Shown here piece by piece: positions 16,721 to 26,123 of a stretch of 64,000 nt of DNA; the stretch's first letter is position 1; every line of letters begins with the position of its first letter. The translations under genes and the position numbers were made by a program. The stretch covers positions 124,001 to 188,000 of the forward strand of contig CAXXSG010000005.1 of NCBI GenBank assembly GCA_963665915.2. Direction: 5' to 3'. The DNA comes from JAFGRU01 sp963665915 (GTDB lineage: Bacteria > Desulfobacterota > Desulfuromonadia > Desulfuromonadales > JAAYDE01). The notes under the pieces were generated by a model that did not search any database, was not told the DNA's origin, and saw nothing but the letters and a program-made list of their open reading frames with translations.

Positions 16721-17896
16721 ATGAATAACAATCAACATTCAGATCTCAAACATCTCAATATCAACGGAAAAGAAATTCTTTTATTAGGCACTGCCCATAT
16801 TTCCCAAAATTCTGTTGATGCCGTTCGCAAGCTGATCCCCAAGGAAAAACCTGACGTAGTCTGCATCGAACTTGACGCTCAGCGTTTTAAATCTCTTAAA
16901 CAGAAAACCCGCTGGGAATCCCTCAACATCATTCAGGTCATCAGGAAAGGACAACTCCCTTACCTTATAGCCAATCTGGCCTTATCCTCTTTTCAAAAAC
17001 GCATGGGTTTGCAGACTGGGGTACAACCTGGCGCTGAAATGGCCGCGGCTGCAGAGATCGCTGAAGCAGAAAACATTTGCGTGGAAATGATAGACCGGGA
17101 CATCCGCACCACCCTTTTACGAGCATGGAGAAAAACCGGCCTCTGGAAAAAACTCACCCTTTTAGCTTCACTACTCGCAAGCATATTTGAAAAACAGGAA
17201 ATCAATGAAGAGGAGTTGCAAAAACTCCGCGAGACCGATGCTCTTTCGGCCATGCTGGAAGAGATGGGGGACATGCTGCCGTCAGTCAAAAGAATTCTGG
17301 TAGATGAACGCGACATTTACATGGCAGACAAGATCAGAAATGCACCAGGGGAAAAAATCCTGGCAGTGCTAGGGGCAGCTCACGTCCCCGGAATCACCCG
17401 GATTCTCACCGAAGGTTTTCCAGATAACGATTTGGAAGAGTTGTCCAGCATTCCCCCCAAGTCCCTCACCTCAAAAGCCATGCCCTGGGTTTTTCCCTTT
17501 TTGGTCGTGGCTCTTTTCGTTTTCGGTTTTTTTGGAGGAAACTGGGACAAAGCACAGGAAGCGGCGCTGGCCTGGATCCTGGCCAATGGAATTCTTTCAT
17601 CGATTGGAACCCTTGTGGCATTAGGCCACCCCCTGACCATTGCCTCAGCCTTTGTAGCTGCGCCGATTACCTCACTCAACCCCATGATCGGCGCCGGATT
17701 CATCACTGCTCTGGTTCAATCTTTTGTCGTAGCCCCCACCGTCAAGGATATGGAAAAGATCAGTGATGATATGACTACGGTCAAAGGCTGGTGGCGCAAT
17801 CGCATGACCCGGATTATGCTGGTCTTCATTTTTTCGTCCCTTGGCTCGACAATCGGCACTTTTGTTTCGTTTCACTGGCTGAAAAATCTGCTTTAA
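16721..17896 (+). CDS. TraB/PrgY-family membrane protein
   Basis: A 391-residue protein. The N-terminal TraB domain (about 15-235) carries the conserved family motifs GTAHISQNS, ELDAQRF, DERDIYMADKI and GAAHVPGI. About four hydrophobic segments fill the C-terminal 140 residues (WVFPFLVVALFVFGFFGGNW onward). Some family members affect pheromone signalling in enterococci and resemble the TIKI/EreA/GumN metalloprotease fold, but the activity here is unknown. The Shine-Dalgarno is weak. The gene follows ssrS but has the 6S terminator in front, so it needs its own promoter. Confidence 0.85.
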   Translation: MNNNQHSDLKHLNINGKEILLLGTAHISQNSVDAVRKLIPKEKPDVVCIELDAQRFKSLKQKTRWESLNIIQVIRKGQLPYLIANLALSSFQKRMGLQTGVQPGAEMAAAAEIAEAENICVEMIDRDIRTTLLRAWRKTGLWKKLTLLASLLASIFEKQEINEEELQKLRETDALSAMLEEMGDMLPSVKRILVDERDIYMADKIRNAPGEKILAVLGAAHVPGITRILTEGFPDNDLEELSSIPPKSLTSKAMPWVFPFLVVALFVFGFFGGNWDKAQEAALAWILANGILSSIGTLVALGHPLTIASAFVAAPITSLNPMIGAGFITALVQSFVVAPTVKDMEKISDDMTTVKGWWRNRMTRIMLVFIFSSLGSTIGTFVSFHWLKNLL

Positions 17897-17942
17897 CCTG
17901 CCTCATCTCTCACCAATTACCATCCTGATTATTTTTCAAGGG

Positions 17943-19658
17943 TCAGTGCGGTAAAAACGGTTTGCGGAAACGATTTAATATTTGCTGATCTAATATCCGG
18001 TCCTTCAGGTAAAGATCTTTTCGGAACTGAACCGTACCCTCCGAATCAACCCAGGCAGTCATATAAAAAATGTAGACGGGAAAAGCTTTGGGGAGATCAA
18101 CTCGCATGGGCTTGTCCAGGCTCATTGCCCGTAAAATATCATAACAGTCCCAACCCGCCGGCCCCAGAAAATATTCGGCCAGATCTAGAGGACGCTCAAT
18201 TCGAATACAGCCGGAGCTGAAAAGCCGTATGTTTCTGGAAAACAGATGACGTTCGTTGGTATCATGAAGATAAACGGCATAGGGATTTGGAAACATGAAC
18301 TTGACACGCCCCAGAGGGTTCCATGGCCCTGGTCTCTGCCGCAACATGCCGGGAAATTTATCCGCTTCGACCTTTTTCCAATTTATCTCAAGAGGATTAA
18401 GAGGAGCTTTTTCCCCACCTTTCCAGGGGATAATTTCGAAATTGTTTCGCGACAGCCAGCCTGGGTCCCGTTGAATTTTCGGGAGTTTGTCCTCACGCAA
18501 AATTGTTGGTGGAACATACCAGTACGGGGAAAATTCAATATAGGTCATGCGCGCTGAAAAAACCGGGGTTTTCCTGTAAGCCTTGCCGACGATTACCGGC
18601 ATCCACATCACCGCTTTTTCGTTTTCCACGACCGTCAGTGTCAAGTCCGGAATGTTGACAATCAAATGTTTTTTACCGAGACTTTTCGGCATCCATCTCA
18701 ATCGTTCAAGATTAACCTCAATCTGGCGCACCCGTGCATCGGCTGAAACATTCAACTCTTCAAGGGTCTTGGCCCCAAGAACGCCATCGGCAGCAAGGCC
18801 ATGCCGCCGTTGAAAGCGGATAAGGGCGGTTCGAAGGGAGCTGTCAAATAAGTCGGAACTCTGTTCGATCAAACCATCCAGCTCCCCGGTAATTGAAAGC
18901 CTATGGCGCAACAGGAGAACGCGTGGATCCCGCTCGCCGACGCGGAGAGAAGGGCCTAGGGGAAGCCTCTCCCAGCCCCCTTCAGCAGCTAACTCACGGT
19001 ATTTTTTGAGACCGGCGACAAGTCGCCGGTAACCAGGGAATGAGGGTTTGAGCTTTTCCAGAACCTGGGAAACCTGTTGATTTTCCAGAGCGAAACGCAG
19101 GAGTTTCGCCATACCAGGCCTGTTCTTATTGAACCGCCAGCGGTTATCGACATCCAGAGGATGGACCCTTCCATGAATGAAATCCGAAGCGTAGAGCATA
19201 AAAGCATCGGTTAAAAGAATGTCCAAACGGCCAAGCCAATAGGGATTGTTTAAACCCCACTGTTTTTTCCCAAAACGGTTGAGAGCGATCAGTATTTCGA
19301 TCTGCCTCAAATGATAATCCTCAGGACAAAATCCCTCCTCAAAAGAAGCCCGTAAATAGTCGAGAATAATTTCCGCATTGCTTGAGAGTGTGTTATCCAC
19401 CAGCCAGGCAGGCGAATAATCTCGTTGTTGATAAAAAGATAATGTCTCTCCCTCAAGGTGGAAAGAGTCCATTCCTACTGCATTTTTGGCAAACTCATCT
19501 GCCTGAAAAAGGATTTCTTCGACGGGAATTTTCTGCTCCTGCAAAGAAGAAGAACCTTGAGCTTGAAGAACAAAAAATATTGTCAGAAAAAAAGTGGCAA
19601 GTATCGTTGTCAGCGACCGAAAAAGCATGAAAATCCTAAAGAATTTTTCGTTGGGCAC
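17943..19658 (-). CDS. L,D-transpeptidase (YcbB/LdtD-like) with peptidoglycan-binding domain
   Basis: A 571-residue periplasmic enzyme that makes 3-3 cross-links in peptidoglycan. It has an N-terminal signal/anchor (about 10-35), a scaffold region, a PG_binding_1 domain (RTALIRFQRRHGLAADGVLG) and a C-terminal YkuD catalytic domain. The catalytic signature is YLHDT followed by SSGCIRIE, where Cys is the nucleophile. The large insertion between scaffold and catalytic domain fits the LdtD/YcbB class. It converges with the TraB gene. Confidence 0.92.
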   Translation of the reverse strand: MPNEKFFRIFMLFRSLTTILATFFLTIFFVLQAQGSSSLQEQKIPVEEILFQADEFAKNAVGMDSFHLEGETLSFYQQRDYSPAWLVDNTLSSNAEIILDYLRASFEEGFCPEDYHLRQIEILIALNRFGKKQWGLNNPYWLGRLDILLTDAFMLYASDFIHGRVHPLDVDNRWRFNKNRPGMAKLLRFALENQQVSQVLEKLKPSFPGYRRLVAGLKKYRELAAEGGWERLPLGPSLRVGERDPRVLLLRHRLSITGELDGLIEQSSDLFDSSLRTALIRFQRRHGLAADGVLGAKTLEELNVSADARVRQIEVNLERLRWMPKSLGKKHLIVNIPDLTLTVVENEKAVMWMPVIVGKAYRKTPVFSARMTYIEFSPYWYVPPTILREDKLPKIQRDPGWLSRNNFEIIPWKGGEKAPLNPLEINWKKVEADKFPGMLRQRPGPWNPLGRVKFMFPNPYAVYLHDTNERHLFSRNIRLFSSGCIRIERPLDLAEYFLGPAGWDCYDILRAMSLDKPMRVDLPKAFPVYIFYMTAWVDSEGTVQFRKDLYLKDRILDQQILNRFRKPFLPH

Positions 19659-19713
19659 TAAGGGGCTCGTTTTAAATTAAGTCAAAACTCTCTCCAGGTA
19701 GAATATCAAAGGG

Positions 19714-20997
19714 TTAACTGATTTCTCGAACAACTTTCAGAAGTTGTTCGGAATCAAGCCCTTTATGAACAACCGTCCCAAGAGACTCTCCATGGCGACG
19801 ATAGATATCATACTTAGGACCTTTGCCTTTAGGCACAATCCCGACATCCGCTGTTTGAGGCCGGACACAGGAATTGGAACAGCCGGCAAGCGCCACTTTC
19901 AAAGCCCGTCCATTATCCTCCAGGTTGGAAATAATCTGCTCGCCGACTTCGCGGGTGGCAATCAGGCCTCGTGAACATTCATGATTCCCGGGGCAGGTGC
20001 GAAAATTTATCCCCCGCATCTGTCCCTCATGAAGAAATCCAGCTTTCTGCAGATCTTTTATGGCCGCCGTCTCATTTTCAAGGCTGGGAATGAAAAAAAC
20101 GATGTTCTGGTTGGAGGTCAAGACAAAAAAATTATTGCTGTATTTTTCAGCAAAATTGCTAAGGGTTCGGAGTGATGATGAAGATAACTGCCCGAAAAGG
20201 ATCGGCACGACGAGTTTGCCCCGAGCAGGCTGAGCTGGAGAGGAGGTCAGGCATTGATCGAAAGCCATGGATAAGGGCAGGTCTTTTCTGCGAGCAACAT
20301 TTTTATCGAGTTCCTGAAGGAAGATATCTCTGCCCTCTTCCTGAATCAGGGATTTCAGCCTTTTGCCGATCTCTGCCTTGGCCATGTAGATTTCAAGGAT
20401 AGCCTCAATCATTGGAATAATCCGTTTTTCGGGGAGATGCTGACGGTAAAGAAATGCCGCTACGGGCTTTTTCCCAAGGCCACCCCCGAGCCAGACATCA
20501 TAGGTTTTTTCTCCTGCAGACTCCCCGCTGTAAACCAGACAGACATCCTGGATAAGGTGACAGGCGTCCTGATAGCAGCCCTCCACCCCTATTTTGAATT
20601 TTTTCGGGACTCCTTCAAAGTGAGGATTGCCGGTGAAATATCGCTGAATTTTCCCGGCCAGAATCTGGCATTGAGGAAATCGCTCGGACAGGACGCTGCT
20701 ACAGGAAACACTGCGCACAGCCCCCCCGGTCGCACCCCGCAGCTCCAGCCCAACTGCTTTCAGTTCACGGTAAACTTCGGCAATATTCCTCTCCGAAAGG
20801 CCGTGAATTTCCATGTTTCCACGAATGGTCAGATGAATGCCACCGCGAGCAAATTTTTCTGCAATATCGGCAATTTTTTCGGCCTGTACTGCGGAGAGCA
20901 CACCGGCAGGAATTTTCATCCTCACAAAAAAGAGCCCATCCGGCTGTTTTTTAAATCCTTCAATCCCTAAACACTCATAATTTATAGGCGTATTCAT
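19714..20997 (-). CDS. Siroheme/[4Fe-4S] nitrite/sulfite reductase-family protein
   Basis: A 427-residue protein with the two-fold ferredoxin-like and siroheme domain layout of nitrite/sulfite reductases. GIHLTIRGNMEIHGL lies near the start. The cluster-binding cysteines follow the canonical CX5C...CX3C pattern late in the protein (TCPGNHECSRG and AGCSNSCVRPQ). ATG 20997 is preferred to TTG 21006. The protein is shorter than assimilatory reductases (about 550), and no NirD, CysI/CysJ or siroheme synthase adjoins it, so the substrate is open. CobG-like chemistry is another option. Confidence 0.8.
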   Translation of the reverse strand: MNTPINYECLGIEGFKKQPDGLFFVRMKIPAGVLSAVQAEKIADIAEKFARGGIHLTIRGNMEIHGLSERNIAEVYRELKAVGLELRGATGGAVRSVSCSSVLSERFPQCQILAGKIQRYFTGNPHFEGVPKKFKIGVEGCYQDACHLIQDVCLVYSGESAGEKTYDVWLGGGLGKKPVAAFLYRQHLPEKRIIPMIEAILEIYMAKAEIGKRLKSLIQEEGRDIFLQELDKNVARRKDLPLSMAFDQCLTSSPAQPARGKLVVPILFGQLSSSSLRTLSNFAEKYSNNFFVLTSNQNIVFFIPSLENETAAIKDLQKAGFLHEGQMRGINFRTCPGNHECSRGLIATREVGEQIISNLEDNGRALKVALAGCSNSCVRPQTADVGIVPKGKGPKYDIYRRHGESLGTVVHKGLDSEQLLKVVREIS

Positions 20998-21104
20998 GCA
21001 AATCAATCCTCAATTTTTTCCTGTTGTCATTATTCTGCGGCAGATTTGTGCGTAGAAACAACACTTCCACTTGAATTAAAAAACCATCCTTTTTCGGGAA
21101 AAGT

Positions 21105-22469
21105 TTATTTTTCCCACACTGTCTGGATGTTAACGAATTCACGAATGCCGAAACTGGAGAGTTCACGGCCATATCCTGAATTTTTCACGCCACCAAAAGG
21201 AAGGCGTGGATCGCTTTTTACCAGCCCGTTAAAAAAAACGGCTCCGCACTTCAAAGACGTGGAAAAACGTTTAATCATGTCCTGATTTTCCGTCCATACA
21301 GATGCGCCAAGGCCAAAAGGAACGGCATTCGCAACATCCAAGGCCTCGTCAGCATCCTCCACCCTGATCACATTAGCGACAGGGCCAAAAAACTCTTCGT
21401 CATAAGCGGGCATTCCCGGTTTAACGTCCACTAGAATAGTGGGGGGATAAAAGAAGCCGGGACTGTTAAGCGGATGCCCGCCAAGGGCGATTCTGGCACC
21501 CCGATCAACCGAACTCTGAACCTGTTGTTGTAGCTCATCGACCAGGTCGCGGCGCGCAAGTGGACCAACCTGGGTGGTTTCCTCTCCGGGGTCTCCAACC
21601 ATCAGTGTTTTCATCTCATCCTGAAAGCATGCCAAAAACTGATCGTACACCTTTTCAACAACGATAAACCTCTTGGCGGCAATACAGCTCTGCCCGGAAT
21701 TGATGCAGCGCGCCTGAGCAGCGACCTTGGCCGCGCCGTCAAGTTGAGCATCTTCAAGGATAACAAATGGATCACTTCCGCCCAATTCAAGCACCGTTTT
21801 CTTTAACATTTCCCCGGCCTTGGCCGCAACCTTGCGTCCTGCATGTTCACTCCCTGTCAGGGTCACTGCCTGAACATGAGGACTTTCAATAACCGCTTCG
21901 ACCTGCGCCGACCCAATCATCAGAGTCCTGAAAACATTTTTCGGCAATCCGGCCTGTTCGAAAATATTCTGAATGGCCTGAGCACATTGGGGTACATTGG
22001 AAGAATGTTTTAGAACGCAGGCATTTCCAGCCATCAGACCCGGAGCAGCGAAGCGGAACACCTGCCAAAAGGGGAAATTCCAGGGCATGACGGCGAGAAT
22101 AGTCCCGAGGGGACGAAAGGCGACATAGGAACGGGTTGCATCAGATTCAATCTCCTTGGGTGCGAGAAAACGTTCAGCCTTTTCCGCGTAGTAATCACAA
22201 ACCGTGGCACATTTTTCGATCTCACTCCTGCCCTCCGATATCGGCTTCCCCATTTCAAGGGTCATCATCCGTGCTAATTGTTCTTTTTCCTGACGTAAAA
22301 CCTCGGCGGTCTGAAACAGAATAGCGGAACGCTCGGAAAACGCTTTTGAAGCCCAAACAGGCCAGGCCTGATGTACCTTTTCCAAAACAATCTGCGTTTT
22401 TTCCAGGGTCCACTCCTGGTACTTTTGAATCAAATCTCCCGTAACGGGATTAATGGTTTCAAGAGCCAT
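21105..22469 (-). CDS. NAD(P)-dependent aldehyde dehydrogenase (succinate-semialdehyde dehydrogenase type)
   Basis: A 454-residue ALDH-superfamily enzyme. The Glu base is in ELGGSDPFVI, the catalytic Cys in NSGQSCIAAKR, the NAD site in VTLTGSEHAGRK, and the C-terminal signature in PFGGVKNSGYGREL. Start ATG 22469 (MALETINPVTGD) has AAAGGAG just upstream, so the extra nine residues of the longer frame are left out. It resembles the GabD/Sad branch that oxidises succinate semialdehyde, but the substrate is inferred. The siroheme protein follows about 110 nt downstream and may be cotranscribed. Confidence 0.9.
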   Translation of the reverse strand: MALETINPVTGDLIQKYQEWTLEKTQIVLEKVHQAWPVWASKAFSERSAILFQTAEVLRQEKEQLARMMTLEMGKPISEGRSEIEKCATVCDYYAEKAERFLAPKEIESDATRSYVAFRPLGTILAVMPWNFPFWQVFRFAAPGLMAGNACVLKHSSNVPQCAQAIQNIFEQAGLPKNVFRTLMIGSAQVEAVIESPHVQAVTLTGSEHAGRKVAAKAGEMLKKTVLELGGSDPFVILEDAQLDGAAKVAAQARCINSGQSCIAAKRFIVVEKVYDQFLACFQDEMKTLMVGDPGEETTQVGPLARRDLVDELQQQVQSSVDRGARIALGGHPLNSPGFFYPPTILVDVKPGMPAYDEEFFGPVANVIRVEDADEALDVANAVPFGLGASVWTENQDMIKRFSTSLKCGAVFFNGLVKSDPRLPFGGVKNSGYGRELSSFGIREFVNIQTVWEK

Positions 22470-22751
22470 TTTTCTGCTCCTTTCAATTTGGGTCATTTAT
22501 CTACAGGACAAATTCCTCATAATTCCTGAGAGTTGGATACCTGTGTTTCATTATCCCTTTGAGGGAATATTCTTGCAACCCGAACCTGATAGAAACCGCA
22601 AATAACCTCCTTTTGGGACTTGCCAAACGTAACAAATGTAATAATACCTTGCCTAGGCTTCGTTTTTTTGAAATATTTAACAGGACTTACGTGGAAATTA
22701 AACTTACTTCTACGAATTTCAATTTCTATTAACCATTAACCTATTCCTCCA

Positions 22752-23489
22752 GTGAAGTGTTACCCCATGATAAATCGTTTTAAAAACTTTAAAGGGAGAC
22801 CAGAGTTCTCCTGGGCTCACCTGATCATTTATGCCAATCTAATACTTTTCACAATGATGGTTATAATCGGAACTCTGGCCGGTCTCGGACTGAAACCGGT
22901 CCTCTCACCTCCCACAGGCCTTCTTCTTCACATGGGTGCCCAGGCATGGCCTCTCGTTTTCCAGAAAATGGAGTGGTGGCGTTGCATCACCTACGCCTTC
23001 ACTCACGCAGGTATCATCCATCTTGGCTTTAATATGGTCGTCCTCCTCCAGGTTGGTAGACCTGTGGAGCGGGAGCTTGGAAAAAATATTTTTCTGATTT
23101 TATACGTCTTTTCAGCCTTAACCGCCACTTTGGCCGGTCTGTTCTGGCATCCGCTGACACCGGTGGTTGGTGCTTCGGGTTCCCTCTTCGGACTGATCGG
23201 TTTTTCCATTGTTTTCTTTCATCGCCTCGGAAACCCCATGGCTCTGCAACAGCGAAACTTCATGGTTCAATGGGCAGTGTTTGCATTCGTTTTCGGATTG
23301 GTTGTCGGCGCAGACAATGCCGGTCACATGGGCGGAGCACTCGGTGGAGCACTTGTTGGCCTCATCTTCCCTCTCCACCCCGGGGTCAGCCCCGAATCTA
23401 CACCTCTTTTCAAATGGCTGGGTTTCCTTAGTATTGTTGTTCTATGTTATGGATTGGGGGGCCTGGCCTTGTCCTGGTTCGGTCTCTGA
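22752..23489 (+). CDS. Rhomboid-family intramembrane serine protease
   Basis: A 245-residue membrane protein with about six or seven hydrophobic helices. The catalytic Ser is in GASGSLFGL, the catalytic His in DNAGHMGGALGG, and the helix-2 His/Asn motif is HLGFNMVVL. It should cleave membrane-anchored substrates within the bilayer. Neither candidate start (GTG 22752 or ATG 22767) has a clear Shine-Dalgarno; the longer one is given. No accessory domains, no obvious operon partner. Confidence 0.9.
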   Translation: MKCYPMINRFKNFKGRPEFSWAHLIIYANLILFTMMVIIGTLAGLGLKPVLSPPTGLLLHMGAQAWPLVFQKMEWWRCITYAFTHAGIIHLGFNMVVLLQVGRPVERELGKNIFLILYVFSALTATLAGLFWHPLTPVVGASGSLFGLIGFSIVFFHRLGNPMALQQRNFMVQWAVFAFVFGLVVGADNAGHMGGALGGALVGLIFPLHPGVSPESTPLFKWLGFLSIVVLCYGLGGLALSWFGL

Positions 23490-23621
23490 GCATGAGATTG
23501 CAATTTTTTTATCAATTTTTCCAGTGAACTTATTTACAATCTGAATAACTTTATTCTCTGAAAATAACGATCCCAAAAAGTTTTTTTCAAAACCATGTAA
23601 ACGACAAGGAGCTTATACGGT

Positions 23622-23711
23622 ATGAAATGCCAGGCAATCGGCAGTTTCGCCGCCAAAGCTCACACAAAACCAACTTTACCGCCACACCGCCCGGAGAAAC
23701 GGCATGTTTGA
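23622..23711 (+). CDS. Possible 29-codon leader ORF overlapping pncB
   Basis: ATG 23622 follows AAGGAG by about 10 nt and opens a 29-codon frame (MKCQAIGSFAAKAHTKPTL...). Its TGA stop at 23709-23711 lies inside the first codons of pncB, giving an 8-nt overlap with the pncB ATG at 23704. The arrangement suits translational coupling. No protein family is recognised, and chance cannot be excluded. Confidence 0.35.
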   Translation: MKCQAIGSFAAKAHTKPTLPPHRPEKRHV

Positions 23712-25143
23712 TTTCAAATATTCACCTCTTTTAACTGACCTTTATCAACTGACCATGATGGCTGGATATTTTAAAGAGGGAATGCATGAAAAAGAAGCTG
23801 TTTTCGACCTGTTTTTCCGCAAGAACCCCTTTCACGGAAGTTATGCCATTTTTGCCGGCCTTGAGCCCGTTCTGAAATACCTTTCCCAACTTCGTTTTTC
23901 TTCTGAAGATATCGACTATCTCAACAGTCTCGGTATATTCCAAGAAGATTTTCTCAATTATCTGGCAGATTTCCAATTCCAAGCAGCAGTAACCGCTCCA
24001 CCAGAAGGAACCGTGGTATTTGCCAATGAGCCGCTTTTAACCGTGGAGGGAAAGCTGGCTGAGGTTCAACTGGTCGAGACGGCATTACTGAATATCATTA
24101 ATTTCCAGACCCTGGTAGCAACAAAAGCCGCCCGCATTAAAACCATCGCCGGAAAAAGCATGGTTCTCGAGTTTGGTCTGCGTCGTGCACATGGCCCGGA
24201 TGGCGGGTTAGGAGAGGCCAGGGCCGCTTATATCGGCGGCGTGCGAAGCACCAGCAATGTCTGGGCTGGACAGTTATTCGGCATCCCGGTCAAGGGGACC
24301 CATGCCCATAGCTGGATCATGGCTTTTCCAGATGAATTGACCGCTTTCCAGGCCTACGCCGACTGTTTTCCCGACAGTTGCATTCTTCTGATTGACACTT
24401 ATGACACCCTGAAAAGCGGATTACCTAATGCCCTCATCATAGCACAGAAGCTCCGTGACAAAGGACACGAACTTATTGGTGTTCGACTCGATTCCGGCGA
24501 CCTCGCTTATCTCAGCAAAAAAACCCGGACGGCTTTTGACCGGGCAGGGTTCCCTGATGTCAAAATCGTCGTTTCAAGCGAACTGGATGAGTTTGTCATC
24601 CAATCGATTCGCAGTGAAGGGGGTCAGGTCGATATTTACGGGGTCGGTACCAAGCTGGCAACCTGCATGGGATCGGGAGGAGGCGCTCTTGGAGGAGTCT
24701 ACAAACTGGTCCGTTTTGAAGGTCAACCAAAACTCAAAATGACCAGCGACATTGCCAAGGCCACCCTTCCGGACCGGAAAATCATCTATCGAGTGATCGG
24801 GCCGGACGGAAGTTTCGAGCAGGACGTTCTTTGCCGCGAAAACGAGACAATTCATCCGGGTGCTACCGTCTACGATCCCACCAACCCATTACGCTACAAA
24901 AAGATATCTCCGGAAACACGACTTGAGAATATTCGCCATCCGGTTATGAACAAGGGAACGATTCAAATCGACTTGCCTCCCCTGGAGAAAATTGCCGACT
25001 ACTGTCACGACCAGCTCTCCCGCCTCCCCGAAGGTTCCCTCCGACTTCAGAATCCCCATCTTTATAAAGTTTCCATGAGCCGTGGACTACATGACCTGCG
25101 ATCAGAGTTGATGGCCGAATACGAAAAACACTTTTTTGAGTAA
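23704..25143 (+). CDS. pncB: Nicotinate phosphoribosyltransferase
   Basis: NAD salvage enzyme joining nicotinate and PRPP to give nicotinate mononucleotide. The 479-residue protein has the family start (YSPLLTDLYQLTMMAGYF), the active-site segments EFGLRRAHGPDGG and GTHAHSWIMAF, and RLDSGDLAYLSKK. It belongs to the longer bacterial PncB subgroup. CGGAGAA is upstream of the ATG, and a short upstream ORF overlaps the start. Confidence 0.95.
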   Translation: MFDFKYSPLLTDLYQLTMMAGYFKEGMHEKEAVFDLFFRKNPFHGSYAIFAGLEPVLKYLSQLRFSSEDIDYLNSLGIFQEDFLNYLADFQFQAAVTAPPEGTVVFANEPLLTVEGKLAEVQLVETALLNIINFQTLVATKAARIKTIAGKSMVLEFGLRRAHGPDGGLGEARAAYIGGVRSTSNVWAGQLFGIPVKGTHAHSWIMAFPDELTAFQAYADCFPDSCILLIDTYDTLKSGLPNALIIAQKLRDKGHELIGVRLDSGDLAYLSKKTRTAFDRAGFPDVKIVVSSELDEFVIQSIRSEGGQVDIYGVGTKLATCMGSGGGALGGVYKLVRFEGQPKLKMTSDIAKATLPDRKIIYRVIGPDGSFEQDVLCRENETIHPGATVYDPTNPLRYKKISPETRLENIRHPVMNKGTIQIDLPPLEKIADYCHDQLSRLPEGSLRLQNPHLYKVSMSRGLHDLRSELMAEYEKHFFE

Positions 25144-25310
25144 AACTTTTCCCAAAGGGTCACAATAAATACAGACTCCGATAAATTGAACAACCCTGCG
25201 TATAAATTTTGTTTTTTCAATCGAATGGTTGCGTTGAATTGTGTTCTGAGTCTCTTATCTTCTCTAACGATTTTCTGCCTGCAAAATTCATTTTCACCAG
25301 AGTGCATCCT

Positions 25311-25679
25311 TCATAAACAAAAAGTTGAGCACCCCTGTTGGATCCCATCGTCTTCAGTACAACCACCCTGAATCACCCCCCGAAGCCATGGCGGTTTTTG
25401 CGATAGGTTGTTCGGATTATCTCCAAAATGTTTTAGGAAAAAATCGAGTATTTCATCATGAAGCGGCAGGGAATCATCCTTCATCTTGGGAGAAAAATCT
25501 TTCATGCGAGATGCCAGTTTATCTCGAAATTTTGGAGAATCTTCCGTAAGTGTATGAATAAGAGCAAATAGAACAACTGTTATCCCGTTCAGCTGCCCCT
25601 GTTGGCGAAGTGTCATATCGGCCTGTTCGCGATGAAGTATCATAAACTTTGAAATCAATTCGTCGAATTTTTCGGACAT
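25311..25679 (-). CDS. Hypothetical protein
   Basis: A 122-residue soluble protein. The N-terminal 50 residues are helical with a hydrophobic patch (GQLNGITVVLFALIHTL), the middle is Lys/Asp/Pro-rich, and the short tail is Gly/Cys-rich (QGGCTEDDGIQQGCSTFCL). AAAGGAG precedes ATG 25679, which supports a real gene. No family recognised and no operon partner; it lies between convergent pncB and the upstream tRNA-Arg. Confidence 0.6.
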   Translation of the reverse strand: MSEKFDELISKFMILHREQADMTLRQQGQLNGITVVLFALIHTLTEDSPKFRDKLASRMKDFSPKMKDDSLPLHDEILDFFLKHFGDNPNNLSQKPPWLRGVIQGGCTEDDGIQQGCSTFCL

Positions 25680-25856
25680 TAGGGCTCCTTTTCTTAAATT
25701 TAAAATCGTGAAGAAAAAGTAAAAAATAAGTAGCTTTAAGACTTTTCAACAATCAAAAAGTGGACCTCTTTCGAGGACACGTACCGTGGTTTATCAAGGG
25801 TTAAACATTTTTAATGCTAAACCAGCAGAATACAAAACTGGTTATCAATAACGATG

Positions 25857-25886
25857 AAAACCCCACGGCGAGCTTAAACCGTGAGG
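25857..25886 (-). terminator. Terminator downstream of tRNA-Arg
   Basis: On the minus strand CCTCACGG pairs with CCGTGGGG (one G-U pair) across a 10-nt loop, followed by TTTT. It ends the rpoS/tRNA-Arg direction of transcription. Confidence 0.55.
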
Positions 25887-25962
25887 CTTTCCTGTATTGG
25901 AATCTTTTAAAACCTGTTTTTAATTCAGATTTATTTATTTGTTTTCCAAGTGCCTGTTAAGT

Positions 25963-26039
25963 TGGCGGCCCCGGCCCGATTCGAACGGGCGGCCTACCGC
26001 TTAGGAGGCGGTTGCTCTATCCATCTGAGCTACGGGGCC
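25963..26039 (-). tRNA. tRNA-Arg (CCT)
   Basis: A 77-nt cloverleaf with acceptor GGCCCCG/CGGGGCC, anticodon stem ACCGC/GCGGT with loop CTCCTAA (anticodon CCT), T-arm GCCCG-TTCGAAT-CGGGC, and an encoded CCA. It reads AGG arginine codons. It lies just downstream of rpoS. Confidence 0.95.
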
Positions 26040-26123
26040 AAGAGAATGTTGATTTCGGCATGAATTTTCTGAAACCTGAGTTCACAGGATTATTGTCGTG
26101 TTTCCTAAGCTCCGCTCAAGCCC

